From Bacteroides pyogenes_A (lineage in GTDB: Bacteria > Bacteroidota > Bacteroidia > Bacteroidales > Bacteroidaceae): a stretch of DNA of 64,000 bases. The DNA is taken from NCBI RefSeq assembly GCF_048595595.1, contig NZ_CP184347.1; one strand, written 5' to 3'. The position numbers and the translations under genes are program-made. The notes under the pieces are model-generated. The model searched no databases. It was not told where the DNA came from and saw only the letters and a list, made by a program, of their open reading frames with translations. The first letter of the stretch is position 1; every line of letters starts with the position of its first letter. Of the stretch, positions 44,475 through 51,848 are shown one piece after another.

Positions 44475-45188
44475 TTACAACGTCCTGTTTCTCATCAGTT
44501 CCTCAAAGAAAGCATCCCGGTACGAATTACCGATTGCTATTTCGTATTTCTTGATAAAGACATCGTTGTTGTCGAAAGAATCGATATGATTCCTGTTCAC
44601 GATATATGATCGGTTGATTCTCAGGAAGACGTCTTTAGGTAACAAATCGTGTATCGTCTTTACATTCATGCGAGTAATGATGCGTTGCCCCTCCATTTGG
44701 ATGATCACATAATCTTTTAGCCCTTCTATAAAAAGAATCTCTTTGAGGTTGACTTTGAAATACCGCCTGTCGGATTTGACGAAGATACATTCGTCTTCGA
44801 CGTTCTCCATACTCTTTCTCTCTTCGTTCAGGAGCAAGGAGTGGTATGCAATCGCCTTATCTACTGCTTTTCTGAACTTGGAGGCATCAATTGGTTTCAC
44901 GAGATATCCGACAGCATCCACTTCATAGCTGTCGAGCACATACTCCAAATAGGCCGTTGTGAAGATAATAAGCGTATGTCTGGGTATACTCCGCGCAAAT
45001 TCTATTCCGTTGATGCCCGGCATCTGAATATCCAGAAAAATCAGATCTACACTCGTTGTTTGCAGATACTCCGATGCCGTTCCGGCACAGTTGAAACACT
45101 CCAACAGTTCCAGTTGGGGAATCTGATCGATTAGTTTTTTAATTCCTTTGCGAGCGATCGGCTCGTCATCTACGATAATACATCTCAT
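44475..45188 (-). CDS. LytTR-family response regulator
   Basis: A 237-residue regulator. The receiver domain has the acidic pair in IIVDDEPIARKGIKKLI, the phosphoacceptor in LIFLDIQMPGINGIEFA and Lys in YLVKPIDASKF. The C-terminal LytTR DNA-binding domain starts around IFVKSDRRYFKVNLKEILFI and continues KDYVIIQMEGQRIITRMNVK. Its start overlaps the end of the histidine-kinase gene by 4 nt, so it is translationally coupled to it. It is the last gene of the TonB receptor/kinase locus. Confidence 0.94.
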   Translation of the reverse strand: MRCIIVDDEPIARKGIKKLIDQIPQLELLECFNCAGTASEYLQTTSVDLIFLDIQMPGINGIEFARSIPRHTLIIFTTAYLEYVLDSYEVDAVGYLVKPIDASKFRKAVDKAIAYHSLLLNEERKSMENVEDECIFVKSDRRYFKVNLKEILFIEGLKDYVIIQMEGQRIITRMNVKTIHDLLPKDVFLRINRSYIVNRNHIDSFDNNDVFIKKYEIAIGNSYRDAFFEELMRNRTL

Positions 45189-46246
45189 TGGTTTAATTGT
45201 AATTTTACGGTATATGTTGTCTCTGTTTCTATGATATCCAGTACATGGCTGCTTTCAAACAACAAATCGAGGCGACGCCGGATATTCGCCAAGCCTAATC
45301 CGCCCACCTCCCGTTCCGTTGGTTTAGAAGATTTGGAGTTCTCGCATTCAAAAAGCAAGCGGTCGCCTTCCTTCCGGAATTTCAGGTGTACGTACGACCG
45401 GTTCACATCCGGATTATGCTTGACGGCATTCTCTACAAAGGGGATAAAGAGCAAAGGAGGCACTTCCGTCTTTTCCATATTGCCTTCTATGGTAACGGTA
45501 TAGTCGAAATTGTCACGACGTATTTTCTCCAAGGCGAGAAAGTCCGTCAGAAAAACGATATCGGCGGACAGAAGCACTTTATCTTGTGTGCTGTCGTAGA
45601 ATTGATACTGCAACATTCTGTCGAGCTTGTCTAAAATATGGGAAGTGATTTCCGGGTCTTCGTCTACCATAATATTCGCATTATTGATCATATTGAAGAG
45701 GAAATGCGGATTGATCTGGTTTTTAAGAAAGCTCAGTTCCGATCGGAATGTCGCCACTTGCAAACTGTTGACTTTCCGATTGCTGATGGCCCATTGCCGA
45801 AACAGCATAAACATCGATATCCCTCCCAGAAAAAGGAAAATCGTACACATGGAAGACGCTATACTCAGAAGAATAGCAATGACGGAAGATGCTTGATTCA
45901 TGACCGTTATGTCGTAAAATAAATCCTGCAAGATAACCATGATAACGATGGAAAAAACTGTAAATAAGAAGACCGATACCGCATAACCGAGCACTTTGTT
46001 TTTTGCCAGATACCGGGGAAACAGAACATACACATTGACGTAGACCAGCATATTGAGAAACAGGTAATAGCTGATCCAACCGTAGAAGCGGTTCAGGGTA
46101 AGGCTCAGCTTGTCCGGGGCATCGAAAAAGATGCTGACGGATATGGCCAGAATGACACCTTGCAAAATAAGATGCCGATGGATTCCATATTGATCATCCA
46201 TCACGAACGAAGACATCCGGTTGTCGTTTTCTCTACGTGGTTTCAT
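45185..46246 (-). CDS. LytS-type sensor histidine kinase
   Basis: A 353-residue membrane kinase with about four hydrophobic segments in the first 150 residues (FYGWISYYLFLNMLVYVNVY; VLGYAVSVFLFTVFSIVIMV). The His_kinase domain is intact: LKNQINPHFLFNMINNANIM carries the phospho-accepting His, FVENAVKHNPD the N box, and GGLGLANIRRRLDLLF the ATP-lid region. It phosphorylates the coupled LytTR regulator (4-nt overlap). It has no external sensor domain, so the signal may come through the neighbouring TonB receptor or the His-less partner. Confidence 0.93.
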   Translation of the reverse strand: MKPRRENDNRMSSFVMDDQYGIHRHLILQGVILAISVSIFFDAPDKLSLTLNRFYGWISYYLFLNMLVYVNVYVLFPRYLAKNKVLGYAVSVFLFTVFSIVIMVILQDLFYDITVMNQASSVIAILLSIASSMCTIFLFLGGISMFMLFRQWAISNRKVNSLQVATFRSELSFLKNQINPHFLFNMINNANIMVDEDPEITSHILDKLDRMLQYQFYDSTQDKVLLSADIVFLTDFLALEKIRRDNFDYTVTIEGNMEKTEVPPLLFIPFVENAVKHNPDVNRSYVHLKFRKEGDRLLFECENSKSSKPTEREVGGLGLANIRRRLDLLFESSHVLDIIETETTYTVKLQLNQ

Positions 46247-47280
46247 TGCGATAAATTTATGGTAAGCGCTATCGTTCCCCCGCTTAATTGCAGGGTATGT
46301 CTGTCAGGATACTGCAATTCCAGCCTTTGTTTGATCGGCGAAAGGATATCGCAACCGGGTAGCTCCTTATGATCAGACCGGCACGTAAAGAGCAGCGTTT
46401 CATCTTGCAGCCTGAAAAACAATTCCACCCAACGGCTATCGGCAATGACACATTGAACGAGCGACAAAAACAGCATCGGGGAAACAAACCTATTATTCGC
46501 CTCTCCGTCCGCCTGAATCCGATATGCAAATGCCGGATGGTTCGACTTCTCCAGTTCAAACAAAACGGCCAGTGCCTGAATTTCCGACTTGAGCAATATT
46601 CTGTCCCGATGGCAGTCGTATAGCTGGTATCTTAATAATTGTCCCAGTTGCATCAACATCTTCGATGTTTTTTCGGGCTGAGATGCGGCCAATGAGGAAG
46701 CATTCTTAAGCGTCTGCGATAAAAACGCGGGAGCGATTTGACCTTTCAGCTTATTCAGTTCCGATTTCACATGTTCACGTTCCATCCGGCCGACTTCTTC
46801 ATTGCCTTTGATCCATTTCCCGAAAAACAGCACCACGGAGATTCCACAAAAACAAATGGCTGTAACCACTGACGTCGATAGGTTGTCGACCACAATCAGC
46901 GGATGGGTGTATGACGTAATCCGATGGGGCAGATTCAATACATTGCGCACCCAGTATTCGCTCCAGACAGACAGAGTGGGCAATACAAGCACGATGACGC
47001 ACAGGGCGACGGCATAAGCCGTATGTTTTCCCTTCAACAGGAATTTCGGCGCCAGATAGAAGTAATTGAAATACATCGCTATCAGGTAGGTCATACATGA
47101 GATCAGACAAACCAGATAGATGCGATTGCCTAAAACGGATTGGCTGTCCTGATAAGCGATAAACACCTGATTAAACGTAATAACAGCCCAAACCATGATA
47201 AAAATCACATGCCTGCCGATCCGGTAATTCGGAGCAAACAGAAACCGGAGCATGAAATGATGTTCTTTCATCCGTATCAT
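46243..47280 (-). CDS. LytS-like pseudokinase lacking the phospho-accepting His
   Basis: A ~345-residue membrane protein with the plan of the next gene, four N-terminal membrane segments followed by a His_kinase-type region, but key residues are changed. Where the intact neighbour has QINPHFLFNMINNA this protein has QIAPAFLSQTLKNA, so the catalytic His is Ala. The N box is VQCVIADSR with no ENAVKH, and the glycine-rich lid is missing. It cannot be an ordinary kinase. It overlaps the intact kinase gene by 4 nt, suggesting a heteromeric sensor. I chose the ATG at 47280 over the TTG at 47289; 47271 is also possible. Confidence 0.88.
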   Translation of the reverse strand: MIRMKEHHFMLRFLFAPNYRIGRHVIFIMVWAVITFNQVFIAYQDSQSVLGNRIYLVCLISCMTYLIAMYFNYFYLAPKFLLKGKHTAYAVALCVIVLVLPTLSVWSEYWVRNVLNLPHRITSYTHPLIVVDNLSTSVVTAICFCGISVVLFFGKWIKGNEEVGRMEREHVKSELNKLKGQIAPAFLSQTLKNASSLAASQPEKTSKMLMQLGQLLRYQLYDCHRDRILLKSEIQALAVLFELEKSNHPAFAYRIQADGEANNRFVSPMLFLSLVQCVIADSRWVELFFRLQDETLLFTCRSDHKELPGCDILSPIKQRLELQYPDRHTLQLSGGTIALTINLSQ

Positions 47281-47296
47281 TCGTTGCAAATATGGA

Positions 47297-47304
47297 CAAA
47301 TATA
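47297..47304 (-). promoter_or_regulatory. -7 box upstream of the pseudokinase gene
   Basis: CAAATATA reads TATATTTG on the minus strand, a full match to TAnnTTTG, between the TonB receptor stop and the pseudokinase start. The kinase/regulator trio may have its own promoter in addition to read-through from the receptor. Confidence 0.45.
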
Positions 47305-47306
47305 CG

Positions 47307-49667
47307 TTAAAATTCTATCCTGTACGTTATGTTGAAGATTGAATTTTTCAATCGTCTGGGCTCTATCGCTCCCGTTTTCAGGTTGTATTCATGTCCGGAA
47401 TATTCCTTGTATCCGGTAGCATTCATTCCCTTTACGGCAAACTCATGAGACACCTTCCTGCGGTTCATCCGGTAGCTGACCGTATAGTTGGCGAGGAACA
47501 TGGGAGATAGCTGCTGCGAATAGGCTTTCGTTTCATCATATTGTGTTACTTTATCGGGATGACGCAAGGTCGCCTGCTCGTTTACGGGCGAATGTCGTTC
47601 TCCTCCCTGTAATGTCAACCGCAGGTTCACGCTTAGCACGTCCTGCTTATTGCGTCCTGTCATCCATTCCTTACCGATCAACCCATTGACAATATAGTTA
47701 CGGTTGAACTTCGTGTTATGCCATATCCCGTCGCCACCGGCATATTCCGAATGGAATACGGAGGCCGTTACCATGTAATACAATCCCCGGGTCATATACT
47801 TTTCGAGCGTCAGATCTATCCCGTAGTTGCGTCCTTTCCCGGTATTCACTAATGCGTCTTCCACATAGAAGGTGCTGCGGTTGAGCACCGAATACGAGCT
47901 GTCTGCAATCACAGGCACATCGTACAGGTACTGGAAGTAAGGCTCAATTTTCAGGTTCATATCGTCCGATAGCTTGTGGCTGTACGATAAAGCCAGATGA
48001 TGCGTTTTCGTAAAATCCAATGCTTTATTTACTAATTTATTCCCCGCTTCCTTTTTCTTCACAAAATACACGTCCAACTTCTCCATCCGGCTATGCAACC
48101 CGTAAGCCAGTCCGAACGAGCTTTGAGGCGAAGCCTGCCATTTGATGGCGGCACGCGGTTCAATGGTCCATGTGTGATTCAGCGTAAAGAGTTGCCCGTT
48201 CACTCCCAAAGTGGCGGATAACCGATCGTTGATGTGGAACAAAGAACTGGTATAAGCCGCTATCAAGTTCGTATTTCCTTTGCCCTCCGATATGCTGTGC
48301 ATGGGGTGGGTATAAAAAGGCGACAAGTCGAAATGCATATCATACATCATGTGCGTTACCGTAAAACCCGTTTTATTCGTGTGCTTGGAACTGTACTTCT
48401 TATTGAACGAAGAAGAGAGGACAAGATGCGTATATTGACTACTGAAATCAAGGCGCGGCGAAGACTTCATCTCCGAATCGTATATGCTTTCCCATGCGTT
48501 TGTTTTGGTATAAGTAGCGGCCAACGTCGTTTTCAATACGCCCCCGTTTTTGAAAGCATAACGATGGGTAAGGCCGGTGGCCGCAGACGTTTGTTTCATT
48601 CTCGAATCTTTCGCATCGTCCGCGTAATCCCATTTGTCGGGGGTGTTGATCTTGGGTTTGACTTTATCGACCAATGCCGTTCCCCAGAGCGAGAACGTGC
48701 CGACTTTTTCGGTAGGAAGATGGAACTTGAAATTCAAATCCTGATAATCCAAGACCTGTTCCTGCTCCCCGGCAGGATTTACCTTGTTCATTAATCCGGT
48801 CGTTGAGTAGCGGTAGTTAAACAGGTACGAGGCCTCCCGTTTTTTACTCAACGGTCCTTCGGAAGCCATATCGAGGCCCAATATGCCCGCTTGCAAGGTA
48901 TGTTGGAACTTTTGACTGTTTCCGTTTCTCAGTTTCATATCGAAAATACCTGAAACCGCATTGTTGTATTCGGCAGGAAAAGCACCCGTATAAAAGTCGG
49001 AATTCCCTAATACATTTTTGCTTAACGAGGATAAGATACCACCGCCCAACGAAGCGACATCGGCAAAGTGGTTGGGGTTCGGGATCTCTACCTCTTCCAA
49101 CCGCCATTGAAGCAGGCTCGGTGCATTGCCGTGTACGGATATGCCGTTACTGCTTACTGCGGGCGATATCCCGGCATAAGAGCTGACCAAACGCGCAGGG
49201 TCATCCATGCCGCCCGCAAAACGACCGGCTTCTTCCACGCTCAGCATACGGGCCCCCGACAAGGCCATCTTATTCAATGGCACTTCTTTATTGATGCGGG
49301 GCCGAACGACCACTTCGTCCAATTGCAAGACACTTTCCCGCAGTTGAATTTCCAAATATCCTTCTTTGGCCGATGTCAACAGGATTTCTCGAAAAACGGC
49401 CGGCTCGTATCCTAAAAAAGTTGCCTGTAAATCATGGCGACCCACAGGAATATGCTTTATTTCGAATCGACCTTCGTTATCGGTTGTTGCTCCCACTTGC
49501 GGCATATTTAACAAACTCACGGTAGCGCAGGCGATGGGTGCTCCCGAAGCGTAATCGACGACAACGCCACGGATGGTTTGTACGGGTTTATCGTCCTGTG
49601 CATACATCTTTGCGCAGCATACGCCACAGAAACTTGCGAATAGGAATAAAATTAGATGTTTCATCAT
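47307..49667 (-). CDS. TonB-dependent receptor with N-terminal carboxypeptidase-like domain
   Basis: A 786-residue outer-membrane protein. Signal peptide MMKHLILFLFASFCGVCCA, then a CarboxypepD_reg-like domain (IRGVVVDYASGAPIACATVS; DNEGRFEIKHIPVGRHDLQ), a plug (LQLDEVVVRPRINKEVPLNK; ISVHGNAPSLLQWRLEEVEI) and a barrel ending FNITYRIEF. It lacks the SusC motifs and a SusD partner. It lies 21 nt after the small HU-helix gene and is followed by two kinases and a LytTR regulator, so it may act as transporter and as sensor. Confidence 0.92.
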   Translation of the reverse strand: MMKHLILFLFASFCGVCCAKMYAQDDKPVQTIRGVVVDYASGAPIACATVSLLNMPQVGATTDNEGRFEIKHIPVGRHDLQATFLGYEPAVFREILLTSAKEGYLEIQLRESVLQLDEVVVRPRINKEVPLNKMALSGARMLSVEEAGRFAGGMDDPARLVSSYAGISPAVSSNGISVHGNAPSLLQWRLEEVEIPNPNHFADVASLGGGILSSLSKNVLGNSDFYTGAFPAEYNNAVSGIFDMKLRNGNSQKFQHTLQAGILGLDMASEGPLSKKREASYLFNYRYSTTGLMNKVNPAGEQEQVLDYQDLNFKFHLPTEKVGTFSLWGTALVDKVKPKINTPDKWDYADDAKDSRMKQTSAATGLTHRYAFKNGGVLKTTLAATYTKTNAWESIYDSEMKSSPRLDFSSQYTHLVLSSSFNKKYSSKHTNKTGFTVTHMMYDMHFDLSPFYTHPMHSISEGKGNTNLIAAYTSSLFHINDRLSATLGVNGQLFTLNHTWTIEPRAAIKWQASPQSSFGLAYGLHSRMEKLDVYFVKKKEAGNKLVNKALDFTKTHHLALSYSHKLSDDMNLKIEPYFQYLYDVPVIADSSYSVLNRSTFYVEDALVNTGKGRNYGIDLTLEKYMTRGLYYMVTASVFHSEYAGGDGIWHNTKFNRNYIVNGLIGKEWMTGRNKQDVLSVNLRLTLQGGERHSPVNEQATLRHPDKVTQYDETKAYSQQLSPMFLANYTVSYRMNRRKVSHEFAVKGMNATGYKEYSGHEYNLKTGAIEPRRLKNSIFNITYRIEF

Positions 49668-49688
49668 TTTAGGTTTTATATGTTACGG

Positions 49689-50084
49689 TTATGTATGTCT
49701 GAAAAAATCAATCAGCAGAAAGAAAATGCGGTATTGGAACCTCGCGCTTCTCGAGGTTTGCAGCTGTTGATTCAACAGATCGGCCAGCGCCTTCAATACG
49801 CGTTGCGTCTCCTCTGTACGTGTTCCGGACAAACGGGCAACCTTACGGGCCAGAGCGGGCATGTCTTCTTCGGCCTGTTTCTCCCGCATCCTTTCCAGCC
49901 GATTCTTCAATCGATAGATATGGTTGAAAAACAGGCTTATCCCGCCGATATTTTCCATTTCATGCATCGACACCTCTTCCAAAGAATCCAGAATACGGAT
50001 ACATGTTCCGGTTGATATCCCGGTGCTGTCCGAAATGGTTTGTACGGTTTCTCTTTTATTCATTTCTTCATGCTTTAGATTCAT
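49689..50084 (-). CDS. Small protein with two HU-like helical motifs
   Basis: A 131-residue soluble protein of no family I can name. Residues 9-40 (NKRETVQTISDSTGISTGTC...) resemble the first helices of HU/IHF proteins, and a second, similar stretch lies at about residues 77-110 (ALARKVARLSGTRTEETQRV...). The two are separated by a Met/Glu-rich charged linker (NRLERMREKQAEED). The HU beta-arms are missing. A full -7 box lies at 50104-50111, and the TonB receptor gene follows after 21 nt, so this is probably the first gene of that operon and may regulate it. The start may be the Met at 50063. Confidence 0.7.
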   Translation of the reverse strand: MNLKHEEMNKRETVQTISDSTGISTGTCIRILDSLEEVSMHEMENIGGISLFFNHIYRLKNRLERMREKQAEEDMPALARKVARLSGTRTEETQRVLKALADLLNQQLQTSRSARFQYRIFFLLIDFFRHT

Positions 50085-50103
50085 TCTCTCCTATTTACAG
50101 TCA

Positions 50104-50111
50104 CAAAGATA
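50104..50111 (-). promoter_or_regulatory. -7 box of the TonB receptor/kinase operon
   Basis: CAAAGATA reads TATCTTTG on the minus strand, a full match to TAnnTTTG, about 20 nt before the first gene. Confidence 0.55.
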
Positions 50112-50271
50112 GTCTGTCCATTAAGGTTGTTTGGTTTTAAGAGACAAATACACTTCCTGCTGCGACGGACAAGGTTCTTTCGTATACTAAATTAATCTCT
50201 AACTGATGAAAGAACTCCTTCCGGTCAGGAGCAGAAACCCGAGCTGGTCGCAACATCTTCACGCTACAAAC

Positions 50272-50298
50272 AAAAAAACCCGATTCTTTCGAACCGGG
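50272..50298 (-). terminator. Terminator after the small periplasmic protein gene
   Basis: On the minus strand CCCGGTT, loop CGAAAG, AATCGGG is followed by seven Ts. It lies about 40 nt after the stop of the 50335-50670 gene. Confidence 0.88.
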
Positions 50299-50334
50299 GT
50301 ACAGCAAGTAAACAAACAACTTTGCTCTTTAAGT

Positions 50335-50670
50335 TCAAGCGTCTTGCTCTTCGATGAACTCTCCTTTCTCATTTATGAAAACCGTTTCTTCTATGGTGTT
50401 TCTGTCTTCTTTCGTTACAATGAGAACAATCTTATATACCTTTCCTGTTTCTTTGTCTGCAACAAAAACTTCTTTGATACCTGCACCGGCACGCTTTTTT
50501 GCCAATGCCTCAATGACGGCTTGCGGAAGGTCTTTGACATCCATTTTAACAAACTCGTCTTGCGGTACTTGCGATGCTTGTTCTGTAGAAGGCGTTTCAA
50601 ATGTTTGTGCAAACATTGCCGTAGTTCCCAATCCCATAATCATTGCTAATGCTACTAATACCTTTTTCAT
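50335..50670 (-). CDS. Small periplasmic protein, PepSY-like
   Basis: A 111-residue protein with a clear signal peptide (MKKVLVALAMIMGLGTTAMFA). The mature part (VKMDVKDLPQAVIEALAKKR, IKEVFVADKETGKVYKIVLI) resembles the small PepSY-like/DUF2874 proteins found in Bacteroides envelopes. It has its own promoter (TATCTTTG at 50766-50773, minus strand) and terminator, so it is a monocistronic gene. Function unknown. Confidence 0.85.
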   Translation of the reverse strand: MKKVLVALAMIMGLGTTAMFAQTFETPSTEQASQVPQDEFVKMDVKDLPQAVIEALAKKRAGAGIKEVFVADKETGKVYKIVLIVTKEDRNTIEETVFINEKGEFIEEQDA

Positions 50671-50765
50671 AATCGTAATTTTTTAAAAGTGAATAAAAAT
50701 AGGTTTTGTTCTTATGCCATTTTAAAAGGCAAGAGGCATTCCAATTTATTCTTTTGTGGATAATG

Positions 50766-50773
50766 CAAAGATA
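50766..50773 (-). promoter_or_regulatory. -7 box of the small periplasmic protein gene
   Basis: CAAAGATA reads TATCTTTG on the minus strand; it would give a leader of about 90 nt. Confidence 0.5.
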
Positions 50774-50882
50774 ATCAATGGATTATTTCTTTTCAGGGAA
50801 AAGTAGGTGTACGAAGAAAGTGTGGAGCTATTACACAAATTGAGGAATTTCTACCCAGAAATTCCTCAACTGTGATGTATCC

Positions 50883-51034
50883 GGTTCGCATTGTTTATGC
50901 GATCCTTCTCGAAAGAGCAGTTTTTCTCGCCTTTCAGTGGTATATGTAGATTGCATTCTTATGCAATCCTTCCAGCACATTCATCTTATAAATCCAAACT
51001 GCATGGTGTATGCGGGTTGTATCTTATACGGTCT
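50883..51034 (-). repeat. Three iterated hairpins around the DUF2007 gene end
   Basis: Similar hairpins at 50883-50905, 50949-50968 and 51014-51034 have different bases but the same fold: GGTTCGCAT/ATGCGATCC with one mismatch, GATTGCAT/ATGCAATC, and GGGTTGTAT/ATACGGTCT with G-U pairs. The third overlaps the last codons of the DUF2007 gene, so the two others look like copies of the gene's 3' end placed downstream. These fill most of the 50671-51023 spacer. Confidence 0.65.
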
Positions 51035-51221
51035 TTTTGCTAATAATACGTATGGCCGCACTGTAGTTTTCGTATGGAACTGTGATTTGAATACCGTTTA
51101 AGCCATCTTCCTTTGTGTCGGTTTGAATATAGGCTTGGTTCAAAAGGGTTTTCACATAGGCAACTTCCCATGGAGTCCCGGAAAATACTCGTACTTGAGA
51201 GGTTTGTCTTTTCTTTATCAT
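51024..51221 (-). CDS. DUF2007-type small protein
   Basis: A 65-residue protein (VRVFSGTPWEVAYVKTLLNQ, GIQITVPYENYSAAIRII) of the DUF2007 putative signal-transducing group, which has a ferredoxin-like fold. I chose MIKKRQTSQ at 51221; codons before it lack conservation. A -7 box (TATTTTTG, minus strand) lies at 51258-51265. Function unknown. Confidence 0.82.
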   Translation of the reverse strand: MIKKRQTSQVRVFSGTPWEVAYVKTLLNQAYIQTDTKEDGLNGIQITVPYENYSAAIRIISKKTV

Positions 51222-51257
51222 AATGCTTATTGCTTGTTGAGTTTCAAAAACAGGGCG

Positions 51258-51265
51258 CAAAAATA
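51258..51265 (-). promoter_or_regulatory. -7 box upstream of the DUF2007 gene
   Basis: CAAAAATA reads TATTTTTG on the minus strand, 37 nt before the chosen start. The rest of the 51266-51823 spacer shows no gene I can support, only the short repeats listed next. Confidence 0.5.
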
Positions 51266-51634
51266 AGAGGAAATAATAAGAAAAAATATATCTATTTATT
51301 AAAAAAAGTTTTTTTATTTACTGCGAAATAGCTCTATGTAAGAAAAAATATTTAGCAGATACCGTACGAATGTGTGAAGATACATACGCTGTGTTGCAAT
51401 AGCCTGATGGGATAATCAGAGAGTGTGTGTAAAGAAAAACAGATAAAGATTTTATTGTATCAAGGCAGATGGTATGGGGAGATATATAGCTTGAGCGCAA
51501 AATTGCATCATTCGAATTTGTTCTTCTGTGCAATTCTGCGCTCAGGTTTGTTTTAGGCGCATGTGCCGCTAAGGCTTTGTTTGTCTTAGCCACAGCCTTT
51601 CTTCTGAGAGGAAGAGCCCCTTCTGTTATTTCTT

Positions 51635-51848
51635 TATCATTCCGCCGAATCAAGAAATTGCGGGATAGATTCTGAATAACAGCGTGCTTTCGTTGCTTCT
51701 CTTCACACTGTCGAATCTTTGCGATAACCGAACGACTACCTGCTTTCCACCTGCTCTTTGCCTTTTATCGTTCCGGCGAATCTCTATCCTGTTGCAGCTC
51801 AAGAACTATTCCGCCGGAATCGTTTACCTTTTATCGTTCTGTCGAATC
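51635..51848 (-). repeat. Copies of the acyl-CoA synthetase gene end downstream of its stop
   Basis: TTTATC(G/A)TTC(C/T)G(N)CGAATC is found at 51635-51653, 51764-51782 and 51830-51848. The last copy covers the end of the synthetase gene (codons for EIRQNDK). The middle copy extends to GAGATTCGCCGGAACGATAA on the minus strand, which would still read EIRRND. The gene tail was therefore duplicated downstream twice. Confidence 0.7.

Noticed and set aside
51318..51653. A 111-residue minus-strand frame in the DUF2007-synthetase spacer
   Set aside because: No signal, motif or -7 box in a suitable place, and it begins within a copied gene-end repeat.
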